Positions 7,710-14,737 of a DNA stretch of 22,771 bases are shown here, in pieces. Below the pieces are notes generated by a model. It did not search any database, was not told the DNA's origin, and saw only the letters and a list, made by a program, of their open reading frames with translations. This stretch comes from an uncultured Clostridia bacterium (GTDB lineage Bacteria; Bacillota; Clostridia; Christensenellales; CAG-138): contig CALGGM010000055.1 in the NCBI GenBank assembly GCA_937915925.1, positions 1-22,771 on the forward strand, written 5' to 3'. The number at the start of each line of letters is the position of its first letter. The stretch's first letter is position 1. Made by a program: the position numbers and the translations under genes.

Positions 7710-8132
7710 TTAAGAGAGTGCTTTTCCGAGCGCCTTACAGGCTTCGATGGCTTCGCTGTCCGGCGCGTCGTTGCAGATCACGGAGTCCGTAACGCGGTTT
7801 GCGCCGTCGGCGTCACAGGCGGCTTCCCACGTGCGCATCCATTCGCCGCCGCCCCAGCCGTAGGAACCGAACAGCGCGATCGGTTTGCCGGAGAGATTCG
7901 CGCGGCAGGCGTCAAACATCGGCTCGAACTCGCTGTCCTCCAGCTGTTCGTCGCCCATGGACGGGCAGCCGAACGCGATCGCGTCAAATTCGCCCATCAT
8001 CGAGGCGTCGAATTCGGAAGCCGTAAACAGCGTTCCCTCTGCGCCCGCTTCCCGTACGCCGTCCAATACGGCGTTTGCCATGGCTTCGGTGTTGCCCGTG
8101 CCGCTCCAATATACAACTGCGATCTTGCTCAT
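7710..8132 (-). CDS. Short-chain flavodoxin
   Basis: 140 residues, the size of a short-chain flavodoxin. The N-terminus IAVVYWSGTGNTEAMA contains the FMN phosphate loop SGTGNT (residues 10-15). Later loops that would flank the isoalloxazine ring are GCPSMGDEQLE (about 55) and GSYGWGGGEWM (about 89). Flavodoxins carry one or two electrons on FMN in the cytoplasm and often replace ferredoxin when iron is scarce. The start has AAGGAG upstream on the minus strand. It lies 18 nt behind the DUF3793 gene and shares its promoter and terminator, so the two form an operon. Iron-dependent control is inferred from the operator-like palindromes upstream and from flavodoxin biology. Confidence 0.92.
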   Translation of the reverse strand: MSKIAVVYWSGTGNTEAMANAVLDGVREAGAEGTLFTASEFDASMMGEFDAIAFGCPSMGDEQLEDSEFEPMFDACRANLSGKPIALFGSYGWGGGEWMRTWEAACDADGANRVTDSVICNDAPDSEAIEACKALGKALS

Positions 8133-8150
8133 TTGTTTGCTCCTTTTCTT

Positions 8151-8702
8151 TTATTGTGATACCGTCAGCCGGTCGATCGACGTGCCGTTTTCAAAATGAC
8201 GGCGATAGATCTCGCTGCATTTGCGGTACTTTTCAAACGTCTTTTGCGCCGCGGCTTCGTCGCCGTAGACCTTCCAGCAGCCGACGCATTTCAAATCGCA
8301 TTCCCGATGCTCCATAAAGCCGCACACGTCCTCCGCGGGATAGCCGAGGAACAGTCCGATCTCGTGCGGGAACTCCTCGCATTCTCTGAGCCGTCGCATC
8401 AGACAGCAGATGCACCGCTCGGGCGATTCCGTGCAGTACCCGCGCGCGGAGAGGATGCGGCACGCCGTGTCGTTTTTGAGATCCTTCGAGAGCCGCGCGG
8501 GGCGGTAGAGGTAGAGAAGCGCCTTCCGATCCCGATACGACAGCGGGATCACGCGAAGTCCCTTCTTCGCAAACGTCCGGTTCCAATGGCGAAGCGAATC
8601 CCGCATTTCCTCCGCGCTGCTGTACGGATAGCGGAACAGACTGCCCGTTTTGATGCCGGCAAGCGTTGGCGCGCCGTGCAGGATCATGGCTTCTTCCGAC
8701 AT
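8151..8702 (-). CDS. DUF3793 family protein, cysteine-rich
   Basis: 183 residues matching the DUF3793 family by recall: an N-terminal HGAPTLAGIKTGSLFRY, a middle RVIPLSYRDRKALLYLYRP, and the terminal block GLFLGYPAEDVCGFMEHR followed by KCVGCWKVYGDE. Several cysteines are spaced like metal or cluster ligands (CICC near 117, then CxxxCxxC near 140). No catalytic function is established to my knowledge; the family often sits beside flavodoxin genes, as here. The minus-strand start has AAAGGAGG 5 nt upstream. It is the first gene of the operon; one palindromic operator lies only a few bases upstream of its ribosome site and another at the transcription start. A redox or iron-limitation role is inference from this context only. 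Confidence 0.85.
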   Translation of the reverse strand: MSEEAMILHGAPTLAGIKTGSLFRYPYSSAEEMRDSLRHWNRTFAKKGLRVIPLSYRDRKALLYLYRPARLSKDLKNDTACRILSARGYCTESPERCICCLMRRLRECEEFPHEIGLFLGYPAEDVCGFMEHRECDLKCVGCWKVYGDEAAAQKTFEKYRKCSEIYRRHFENGTSIDRLTVSQ

Positions 8703-8716
8703 AGGAACCTCCTTTG

Positions 8717-8732
8717 GTTAGCATATGCTAAC
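8717..8732. promoter_or_regulatory. Operator-like palindrome, copy near the ribosome site
   Basis: A perfect 16-bp palindrome GTTAGCATATGCTAAC sits in the leader of the DUF3793 mRNA, a few bases upstream of its AGGAGG. It is identical to the core at 8773-8788, with centres 56 bp apart. The TTAG...CTAA half-sites faintly recall DtxR/IdeR-type boxes; the cognate regulator is not known. Confidence 0.7.
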
Positions 8733-8769
8733 TATTCGCTCTAAAATAAAATGCCTTGTAGCATTTCCA

Positions 8770-8791
8770 ATAGTTAGCATATGCTAACTAT
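8770..8791. promoter_or_regulatory. Operator-like palindrome, copy at the transcription start
   Basis: A perfect 22-bp palindrome extends the 16-bp core by ATA/TAT. It begins about 6 nt downstream of the minus-strand -10 box, so it covers the expected +1. A protein bound here would block initiation or early elongation of the DUF3793-flavodoxin operon. Confidence 0.75.
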
Positions 8792-8797
8792 GTTTAT

Positions 8798-8825
8798 ATC
8801 ATACCATCTTTTTTGCGTTTGTCAA
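8798..8825 (-). promoter_or_regulatory. Promoter of the DUF3793-flavodoxin operon
   Basis: On the minus strand a perfect TTGACA (8825-8820), a 16-nt spacer and TATGAT (8803-8798, 5 of 6) form a strong sigma-A-type promoter. Such a strong promoter with operators just downstream suggests repression as the control mode. Confidence 0.8.
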
Positions 8826-8844
8826 GGGTTTTTTTGAAGATGGA

Positions 8845-8874
8845 GAAAAACAAAAGAGAGCCGAAGATCGGCTC
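8845..8874 (-). terminator. Terminator of rpsU
   Basis: A 7-bp stem GAGCCGA/TCGGCTC (8858-8864 with 8868-8874) has a 3-nt loop and is followed on the minus strand by TCTTTTGTTTTT. It ends rpsU about 20 nt upstream of the next minus-strand promoter. Confidence 0.8.
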
Positions 8875-8890
8875 CCTTGTTGTGTTTGAA

Positions 8891-9061
8891 TCAATACTTG
8901 CGCTTTCTGGCGGCTTCTGCCTTCTTCTTGCGCTTTACGCTGGGCTTTTCGTAATGCTCACGTCTGCGAACTTCCGCGAGGACGCCGCTGCGAGCGCACT
9001 TTCTCTTCCATCTCTTGAGAGCGCTTTCCAGGGATTCGTTTTCACCGACTCTGATTTCCAT
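8891..9061 (-). CDS. rpsU: 30S ribosomal protein S21
   Basis: 56 residues, within the normal S21 size range. The diagnostic blocks are NESLESALKRWKRKCARSGV and the basic tail REHYEKPSVKRKKKAEAARK (ending RKY), near-identical to S21 of other Firmicutes. S21 binds the small subunit platform near the anti-Shine-Dalgarno end of 16S rRNA and aids initiation. The start at 9061 is set by MEIRVGENESLE and a GGGAGGG ribosome site; the longer open frame upstream has no S21 homology. It is transcribed alone from a near-consensus promoter and has its own terminator. A small hairpin (9093-9107) lies in the leader. Confidence 0.96.
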   Translation of the reverse strand: MEIRVGENESLESALKRWKRKCARSGVLAEVRRREHYEKPSVKRKKKAEAARKRKY

Positions 9062-9116
9062 TTTTTTTCCCTCCCCTCTTGAGCAACAACTTGTCGATTC
9101 ATTCGACGCTTTTGCT

Positions 9117-9145
9117 ATTATACTCGGGTTTTTTTGTTTCGTCAA
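9117..9145 (-). promoter_or_regulatory. Promoter of rpsU
   Basis: On the minus strand TTGACG (9145-9140), a 17-nt spacer and a perfect TATAAT (9122-9117). It diverges from the tdk promoter, with the two -35 boxes 28 bp apart. Confidence 0.85.
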
Positions 9146-9173
9146 TCCCGAATTGTAAATTTTGCGGATTTTT

Positions 9174-9202
9174 TTGACAAGCGCAGCTTGTTTCTGTATA
9201 AT
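9174..9202 (+). promoter_or_regulatory. Promoter of tdk
   Basis: A full consensus match: TTGACA (9174-9179), a 17-nt spacer and TATAAT (9197-9202). Transcription would begin around 9209, leaving a very short leader before the ATG at 9226. Confidence 0.9.
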
Positions 9203-9225
9203 AGGATTTGCAAAGGGGGATGGAT

Positions 9226-9819
9226 ATGGCAAAGCTGTATTTTCGATACGGAGCGATGGGCTCCTCTAAAACCGCGAACGCGATCATGGTCAAGTACAAT
9301 TACTGGGAGCGCGGCAAAAACGCGATCCTCATCAAGCCGTCTTTGGACACGCGAAACGGCAGCCGCCGCATCTGGTCGCGCTGCGGGCTCGAGGACTCCT
9401 GCATTTCGATGGAGGAGCTCGACATGGAGAAGGTCAAGGCGGGAGAATACGACTGTCTGATCATCGACGAGGCGCAGTTCCTGACGAAGGATCAGGTGGA
9501 GCTGCTTGTAAAGATCGTCGACGATTATAATGTGCCGGTGATCTGCTACGGGCTTCGCACCGATTTTCAGGGCAATTTCTTTGAGGGCAGCCATTGGCTT
9601 CTGGCGCGTGCCGACGCGATCGAGGAGGTCAAAACGATCTGCTGGTGCGGAAGAAAGGCGACAAACAACGCGCGTCTTGACGGCAAGGGCGGCATCACAA
9701 AGGTCGGCGAACAGGTTGTTTTGGGCGCGAACGACAAGTATATCGGGCTTTGCCGCAAGCACTTTAACCTCGGCGATCCGGGTCCGGAGCTTCGCACGCC
9801 GGAGACGAACGAGCGATAA
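9226..9819 (+). CDS. tdk: Thymidine kinase (type II, TK1-like)
   Basis: 197 residues. It phosphorylates thymidine to dTMP with ATP in the salvage pathway (cytoplasm). Visible are the P-loop GAMGSSKT (residues 9-16), the DEAQF block (81-85) with catalytic base E82, the lid/lasso start CWCGRKATNNARL and a final CRKH. Zinc ligands are C139, C141, C176 and H179; the first pair is C-x-C rather than the usual C-x2-C. GSSKT in place of GSGKT is, by recall, common in a clostridial subgroup. The start at 9226 is chosen because AAAGGGGG lies 6 nt upstream; the ATG at 9220 abuts that site. The DUF1622 gene follows after 21 bp and probably shares the transcript. Confidence 0.93.
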   Translation: MAKLYFRYGAMGSSKTANAIMVKYNYWERGKNAILIKPSLDTRNGSRRIWSRCGLEDSCISMEELDMEKVKAGEYDCLIIDEAQFLTKDQVELLVKIVDDYNVPVICYGLRTDFQGNFFEGSHWLLARADAIEEVKTICWCGRKATNNARLDGKGGITKVGEQVVLGANDKYIGLCRKHFNLGDPGPELRTPETNER

Positions 9820-9840
9820 ACGCACGGAGGAAACACGGGG

Positions 9841-10227
9841 ATGGCACAGCTGTTGGAGAATGTTCAGCTATACTTTGAGTATGTGATCGAGTGGGCGATC
9901 CTGCTCTGCGAGATCATCGGCGTCGCGGTGGTCGTCGTCACGGCGATCAAGGGCGTAATCGCGTGGATCAGAAAGGATTCGCACGTCAAGCTGATGATCG
10001 CGGAGGGCATTGCGCTTGCGCTGACGTTCAAGATGGGCGGCGAGCTGCTGCGCTCCGTTATCGTGCGCGACTGGGGCGAGCTTCTGATCCTCGGCGCGAT
10101 CATTGCTCTGCGCGCACTGATGACGCTGATGATCCACTTTGAGATCCGTACGGAGCGGCACATCCTCGGCGACGACAAGGACGACAAGCCGGCAGAGCCG
10201 AAAAAGCCGAAGATTGCAAAGCTTTAA
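9841..10227 (+). CDS. DUF1622-like small membrane protein
   Basis: 128 residues with three hydrophobic segments (about 16-43, 50-65 weaker, 80-98) and a charged, proline/lysine-rich cytoplasmic tail (DDKDDKPAEPKKPKIAKL). The first segment followed by a basic stretch, then AEGIALALTFKMGGELLRSVI and DWGELLILGAIIALRALMTLMIHFEI, match the DUF1622 pattern as I recall it. The function is unknown. CGGAGGA lies upstream of the ATG. It is the second gene behind tdk and is closed by a strong terminator. I see no residues that suggest catalysis. Confidence 0.75.
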   Translation: MAQLLENVQLYFEYVIEWAILLCEIIGVAVVVVTAIKGVIAWIRKDSHVKLMIAEGIALALTFKMGGELLRSVIVRDWGELLILGAIIALRALMTLMIHFEIRTERHILGDDKDDKPAEPKKPKIAKL

Positions 10228-10235
10228 GAACCAAT

Positions 10236-10256
10236 GCCCCGGCGTCGGGGCTTTTT
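10236..10256 (+). terminator. Terminator after the tdk-DUF1622 pair
   Basis: GCCCCG/CGGGGC (10236-10241 with 10246-10251) closes a GCGT loop and is followed by TTTTT. The rbgA start is 30 nt beyond it. Confidence 0.85.
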
Positions 10257-10285
10257 CCGTATGAAAAGGCGAACAGGAGAAACGA

Positions 10286-11164
10286 ATGGAAGGCAATCCG
10301 ATCAACTGGTATCCCGGGCACATGGCAAAGGCAAGACGCATGCTCGAGGACAATCTGAAACTCATCGACGTGGTGGTCGAACTCTGTGATGCGCGTGCGC
10401 CGAGCGCGTCGCGCAATCCGGACTTCGATCGCCTGTTTGCGCAAAAAACACGCGTTCTTTTGCTGAATAAGAGCGATCTTGCCAATCCCGCAACCAACAA
10501 GCGTTGGATCGGGTATTATAAACGGCAGGGGATCGAGGCGGCGGAAATCACCGCGAGCGCGCAGAACGCGAAGACGACTGCAATCCGACTGATCGAAAAG
10601 GCGACGGCGGAGCGCGTGAAGCGGCTCGAGGAGAAGGGCGTAAAAAAGACCGTCCGCGCGCTGATCGTGGGCATCCCGAACGTAGGCAAGTCCACGCTGG
10701 TGAACCGCATCGCGGGCAGCGCAAGGGCGCAGACCGGCGACAGACCGGGCGTCACCAAGGGAAAGCAGTGGGTGAAGATCACGCCGCATCTCGAGCTTTT
10801 GGATTCGCCGGGGCTTTTGTGGCCGAAGCTTGAGAACGAGACGCTCGCCGAGCATCTTGCGTTTTTGGGCTCGATCAATGACGAGATTCTGAACATCGAG
10901 GAGCTTGCGGAAAAGCTGCTTTCGACGCTCAAGACGCTTTGTCCGGACGCGCTGTTTGAGCGGTACAAAAAGCTTGACGCCGACACACCGGAGGGCACGC
11001 TTTTGGAGGGCGTCGCAAAGAGCCGCGGGTTTATCTTAAAGGGCGGGATCTACGACACCGAGCGCGCGGCGCGCATCGTCCTGGACGAATTCCGCGCGGG
11101 TAAGATCGCAAAGGTGACCCTTGAACAGCCGCCGCAGGAGGAAGACGATGGCAAAGCGGAATGA
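10286..11164 (+). CDS. rbgA: Ribosome biogenesis GTPase YlqF/RbgA
   Basis: 292 residues, a full-length circularly permuted GTPase. The motif order is G4 NKSD (61-64), G5 SA (90-91), G1 GIPNVGKS (129-136), G2 T157 in RPGVTKG, G3 DSPG (173-176). The N-terminal NWYPGHMAKA and the C-terminal helical domain are typical of RbgA, which acts late in 50S subunit assembly in Firmicutes. CAGGAG precedes the ATG. The stop overlaps the rnhB start by 17 nt; rbgA-rnhB is also the order in Bacillus subtilis. No promoter is evident in the 30 nt after the upstream terminator, so it may rely on read-through or on a promoter inside that hairpin region. Confidence 0.95.
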   Translation: MEGNPINWYPGHMAKARRMLEDNLKLIDVVVELCDARAPSASRNPDFDRLFAQKTRVLLLNKSDLANPATNKRWIGYYKRQGIEAAEITASAQNAKTTAIRLIEKATAERVKRLEEKGVKKTVRALIVGIPNVGKSTLVNRIAGSARAQTGDRPGVTKGKQWVKITPHLELLDSPGLLWPKLENETLAEHLAFLGSINDEILNIEELAEKLLSTLKTLCPDALFERYKKLDADTPEGTLLEGVAKSRGFILKGGIYDTERAARIVLDEFRAGKIAKVTLEQPPQEEDDGKAE

Positions 11165-11774
11165 ACAGGAGCGGCTTTTGCTGCTTTCCGAGCGCGATCG
11201 CGCGTTCTGGACACAGGACGGCGTGATCCTCGCAGGCATGGACGAGGTAGGAAGAGGACCCCTTGCGGGACCGGTGGTGGTCGCGTGCGTTGTGATGCCG
11301 CCGGAGCCGCTTTTGGAGTACGTCAACGATTCGAAAAAGGTCAGTGAGAAGCGGCGTGAAGCGCTGTATGAGCGCATCCTTTCCACCTGCATCGAGGCGC
11401 AGACGGCGTGGGTCGACCAAAGGACGATCGATGAGATCAACATTTTGGAGGCGACCAAATGTGCGTTCAACGAAGCGTTCGCTAAGATGCAAACGCCGAT
11501 CACGGACGTTCTGATCGATGCGCTGACCGGGCTCGACATTCCCGCGCGGCAGCACCCGCTGATCCACGGGGACGCGTTAAGCTATTCGATCGCGGCGGCG
11601 TCGATCGTCGCGAAGGTCGAGCGTGACCGCTACATGCGCGAGCAGGACGCAATTTACCCGATGTACGGCTTTGCGCAGAACAAGGGCTACGGGACCAAAC
11701 AGCACATGGACGCGATCAAAGAATATGGTCCGTGCCCGCTGCACCGGCGCTCGTTCATCAAAAACCTGCTATGA
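11148..11774 (+). CDS. rnhB: Ribonuclease HII
   Basis: 208 residues. It cuts the RNA strand of RNA-DNA hybrids and single ribonucleotides in DNA. The four carboxylates are visible: D32 and E33 (MDEVGRGPLAGP), D124 (LIDALTG) and D142 (IHGDALS), with spacing as in known RNases HII. The conserved SIAAASIVAKVERD and the C-terminal YGTKQHMDAI and GPCPLHRRSF follow. The start at 11148 is set by AGGAGG 6 nt upstream; an upstream TTG start at 11121 would lie deep in rbgA and adds only a basic tail. It overlaps rbgA by 17 nt and yraN by 4 nt (ATGA), so the three are translated as a coupled unit. Confidence 0.95.
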   Translation: MAKRNEQERLLLLSERDRAFWTQDGVILAGMDEVGRGPLAGPVVVACVVMPPEPLLEYVNDSKKVSEKRREALYERILSTCIEAQTAWVDQRTIDEINILEATKCAFNEAFAKMQTPITDVLIDALTGLDIPARQHPLIHGDALSYSIAAASIVAKVERDRYMREQDAIYPMYGFAQNKGYGTKQHMDAIKEYGPCPLHRRSFIKNLL

Positions 11775-12121
11775 GCACGGTCGAGGTCGGCGCGCTCGGC
11801 GAGCGAATCGCGGCGCGATACCTCCGGCGGAACGGCTTTCGCGTGATCGCGAAAAACTATCGCGCCGGGCGGCACGAGATCGACGTGATCGCGCGTGAAA
11901 GGGATACCGGCACGGTCGTGTTCGTCGAGGTCAAGACGCGGACTCCCGGGAGCTACGGGCGACCGATGGACGCGGTGGATCGGGACAAGCAGCGCTTTCT
12001 GCGGCTTGCCGCAAATCGCTGGCTCATGGAAAACGGCGGCACGGAGCAGAGCGCACGTTTTGACGTAATCGAGGTTTTGCTGCCGGATGAGACGGTCAAC
12101 CATATCAGAAACGCGTTTTGA
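11771..12121 (+). CDS. yraN: YraN/UPF0102 family nuclease-fold protein
   Basis: 116 residues, the usual family length. The motifs GALGERIAARYL, NYRAGRHEIDVIARE and VVFVEVKTR carry the restriction-endonuclease-like D/E-x-K core (E36, D38, E53, K55). The family is close to Holliday-junction-resolvase-like folds; its cellular role is poorly defined. The start is the ATG inside the rnhB stop (ATGA, 11771-11774). There is no Shine-Dalgarno sequence before it, so translation probably depends on re-initiation after rnhB. Confidence 0.92.
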   Translation: MSTVEVGALGERIAARYLRRNGFRVIAKNYRAGRHEIDVIARERDTGTVVFVEVKTRTPGSYGRPMDAVDRDKQRFLRLAANRWLMENGGTEQSARFDVIEVLLPDETVNHIRNAF

Positions 12122-12124
12122 CGG

Positions 12125-12153
12125 TTGAAGCGAACCGGCGGCTGTGCTATACT
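12125..12153 (+). promoter_or_regulatory. Candidate promoter of the glycosylation cassette
   Basis: TTGAAG (12125-12130), a 17-nt spacer and TATACT (12148-12153) preceded by TGC, an extended -10. It lies in the 61-bp gap after yraN and would let the glycosylation genes and comM be transcribed separately from rbgA-rnhB-yraN. Confidence 0.6.
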
Positions 12154-12182
12154 GAAAAGAAATCAAAGGATCGGAGGATCGG

Positions 12183-14732
12183 ATGTTGCATAGAGTTCAT
12201 CGGATTTTGATCATACTGCTCGCGGCGCTGCTTCTTGCGGCGCTGTTCGGGTGCAGGCGATCCGATCCCTTGCCGGGCGATGACGCCGAGCTGATCGCGT
12301 TTGACTTTTCCGATGCGCGAACCGGCGTGCCTGCGGGCTGGTCGGTCAATTCCTACGAGGGCGCGTATGCCTCGCTCTTCGAGGACGGCGCGGTCGGCTT
12401 TACCACGAACGGCTACGACGACTGCAGGCTCGTGCATACGGTCGAGGTCGCGCCGGGCAAGGCGTACGTGTTCAGCGCGGAGATCCGCACGGAGGATGTG
12501 TTCGACGGCGAGGGCGCGACGCTCTCGATCGACAACTTTGCCGTGGACGGCAGCTTTATCTATTCCGACGGGCTGTTCGGCACGAACGACTGGACGCCGG
12601 TCGTGCTGGCGTTCCGCACCGCAAAGACACAGAGCGCAGTGACGCTTGCGCTGAGACTCGGCGGATACTCGAACGAATCGAGCGGCAGCGTATGGTTTCG
12701 AAACGTTCGTTTCGAACAGACCGAAAACGCGCCCGTGCCGTTTCAGAATCTGACGCCGTACGAGGCGACGGACGACGAGCACGAGGACCGCACGGAGGAG
12801 GATTACGAGGCGGTCTTTACGGTGATCTTCTGGGTCGGCGCGATCGCGGCGATCGTGCTGCTGTTCGGCGTGACGCAGCGGGCTAAGCGGCTTTCGAAAA
12901 ATCCGGACGCGCTCCCGCATAAAACGCTCGCCTTCTGGATGCTCGTTCTGATCGGATTTGTGATCCGGTTTATCCTGTGCGCGAAGTTTAAGGGACACAG
13001 CACGGACATGCCCTGCTGGAGAAGCTGGGGCGCGTCGATGGCGGCGTACGGACCGGGCGGGTTCTATGAGAACGTCAGCTTCTGCGACTATCCGCCGCTG
13101 TACATGTTTATCCTCGGTCTTTTGTATCGGATCGCGTCGCTGTTCCCGGAGGGCGCGGTGCAGCTGTTTGTGTACATGCTGCCGGCGTTCTTCTGCGACG
13201 TGCTGTCGGGACTGCTCCTTTTGAAAAACGCGAGGCGCTTTGCGCTTTCCGATCGGCTCGCGCTGACGGTTTCGGGACTGATCGTTCTGAATCCCGCGGC
13301 GGTCTTTCTTTCCGGCGCGTGGGGACAGATCGATTCGATCCTCACGGTGATGCTGATCGGCACGTTCCTGATTCTGAACGCGAGCCGCGAGAAGCCGTAT
13401 TACCGAATCTTCGCGGGACTTCTGTACGCGACGGCGATCCTGATGAAGTGGCAGGCGCTGATCTTCGGACCGGTGCTGGCGCTGATGTATGTGATGACCG
13501 GCGTCGATCAAATCGGCACAAAGAAATTCGGACAGCATGTGTGGTACTCGGTCGCGGCGGTGGCGGCAGCGTTTCTGGTGCTTCTTGCGTGTTCCGAGCT
13601 CTTCCGCGGGAACATGGATTTCCTTTGGATGGTCGATCGCTACAGCAGCGCGTCGAGCGGGTATAAATACGCGTCGGTCGAGGCGTATAACTATTTGACG
13701 CTGTTCGGCGGAAACTGGACTAAGGCGGAGAACCCGATGTTCGTTGGCGCGAACCCGTGGAAGATCCTCGTTTCGTGCAACGCGGCATTCTCGAAGGTCG
13801 CGCTGCTGATCGGGTTTTCGACGCTCGTTTCTCGCGCGTGGAAAGCGATGCGCGAACGCAGGGAGCAGGAGCCGAACCGCGCGCTTTATGAGCTTTTGAC
13901 GGCGGCGATCGGAACCGGACTGCTTGCGCTGCTGGCGTTCGTCGCAAAGAACGCGACCCCGACCGGCGACGCGTGGCATGCGTTTTTGGAGGGGATCGGA
14001 GATTTCCCGCTGTACGGGCTCTGGATGCTCGGCGTTCTCATCTATGCCGCGCGCCGCGAGCGCGGAGCGCAGAGGATCCTCGATTGGATCCGAGCGGGCG
14101 GCACGGGCGTGACGGGGTATCTTTCGATGCTTGCCGCCGTGACCGTATTCCTGTGGACGTTCTTCCTCAGCGCGTTTTCGAGGCTGCTCGGAACGCCTCT
14201 CACATGGCAGGCGTTCGGCGTGATCTCCATCGTGTGCGCCGGACTTCTGACCCTGCTGCTGTTTATCGTCTATTGGCTGCGGCACAGAAAGGCGAACTAT
14301 TCGCTGTACACGAACCGCGGGCTGATCTTCCTGCTTGCGGCGTGCTTCTGCGTATGGGTGTTCACGTTCGGGCATTATATGCACGAGCGCTATATCTTCC
14401 CGGCGCTCATGCTGCTGCTCTTTGCATATGCGTTTGACCGCGATCCGGGAAAGCTCGCGGCTGCGTCGATGCTGACCGTCACGACGTTCATGAACGAGAT
14501 GATGGCGATGTTCGTCGTGTCCGACGGGGCGAAGGACCTGATCCGCGGCGGCGTCGTACACAATCAGATGATCGCGCTGATCTCGCTTCTCGAGGTCGGA
14601 GCGGCGCTGTATCTGACGGCGATCGCGTTCCGCGGCGCGCTCGCGTTCGATCCGAGCGATCCGACGGCGCAGATGGGGACGCGGGAAACGCCGCAAAAGC
14701 CGCCCAAAAGACCGAAGGGCAAACGGAGGTGA
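12183..14732 (+). CDS. Gpi18-like membrane glycosyltransferase (GT-C) with N-terminal jelly-roll domain
   Basis: 849 residues. An N-terminal hydrophobic helix (8-25) is followed by a beta-rich domain (about 35-185) that looks like a CBM4/9-type jelly roll (VEVAPGKAYVFSAEIRTEDV..., SVWFRNVRFEQ). About 14-16 membrane helices follow from residue 212. GT-C signs are D-M-P-C-W-R-S-W in the first large loop, YPPLYMF, GAWGQIDSILT, and MHERYIFPALML near the C-terminus, as in the Gpi18-like mannosyltransferase group (COG5542 by recall). Such enzymes move a sugar from a polyprenyl-phosphate donor to an acceptor outside the membrane; donor and acceptor are not known here. GGAGG precedes the ATG. The tail is basic. 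The next gene starts 5 nt after the stop. LFGC near residue 23 resembles a lipobox but is followed by a polytopic protein. Confidence 0.8.
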   Translation: MLHRVHRILIILLAALLLAALFGCRRSDPLPGDDAELIAFDFSDARTGVPAGWSVNSYEGAYASLFEDGAVGFTTNGYDDCRLVHTVEVAPGKAYVFSAEIRTEDVFDGEGATLSIDNFAVDGSFIYSDGLFGTNDWTPVVLAFRTAKTQSAVTLALRLGGYSNESSGSVWFRNVRFEQTENAPVPFQNLTPYEATDDEHEDRTEEDYEAVFTVIFWVGAIAAIVLLFGVTQRAKRLSKNPDALPHKTLAFWMLVLIGFVIRFILCAKFKGHSTDMPCWRSWGASMAAYGPGGFYENVSFCDYPPLYMFILGLLYRIASLFPEGAVQLFVYMLPAFFCDVLSGLLLLKNARRFALSDRLALTVSGLIVLNPAAVFLSGAWGQIDSILTVMLIGTFLILNASREKPYYRIFAGLLYATAILMKWQALIFGPVLALMYVMTGVDQIGTKKFGQHVWYSVAAVAAAFLVLLACSELFRGNMDFLWMVDRYSSASSGYKYASVEAYNYLTLFGGNWTKAENPMFVGANPWKILVSCNAAFSKVALLIGFSTLVSRAWKAMRERREQEPNRALYELLTAAIGTGLLALLAFVAKNATPTGDAWHAFLEGIGDFPLYGLWMLGVLIYAARRERGAQRILDWIRAGGTGVTGYLSMLAAVTVFLWTFFLSAFSRLLGTPLTWQAFGVISIVCAGLLTLLLFIVYWLRHRKANYSLYTNRGLIFLLAACFCVWVFTFGHYMHERYIFPALMLLLFAYAFDRDPGKLAAASMLTVTTFMNEMMAMFVVSDGAKDLIRGGVVHNQMIALISLLEVGAALYLTAIAFRGALAFDPSDPTAQMGTRETPQKPPKRPKGKRR

Positions 14733-14737
14733 GCGGT

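Noticed and set aside
7671..8159. A plus-strand 162-residue frame over the flavodoxin gene
   Set aside because: No homology; the flavodoxin on the minus strand has an intact FMN loop and a ribosome site.
8813..9082. A plus-strand 89-residue frame over rpsU
   Set aside because: The minus strand encodes an unmistakable S21 with promoter, ribosome site and terminator.
12210..12260. Lipoprotein signal (LFGC) in the Gpi18-like protein
   Set aside because: Phe at -2 does not fit the lipobox well and the protein is polytopic; a plain N-terminal anchor is more likely.
12147..14696. An 849-residue antisense open frame over the Gpi18-like gene
   Set aside because: Highly basic, low-complexity product with no family features. 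The sense strand encodes a polytopic membrane protein with conserved motifs.
14729..14737. GTG start for the PMT gene
   Set aside because: The GTG lies inside the CGGAGGT ribosome site that serves the ATG at 14738.
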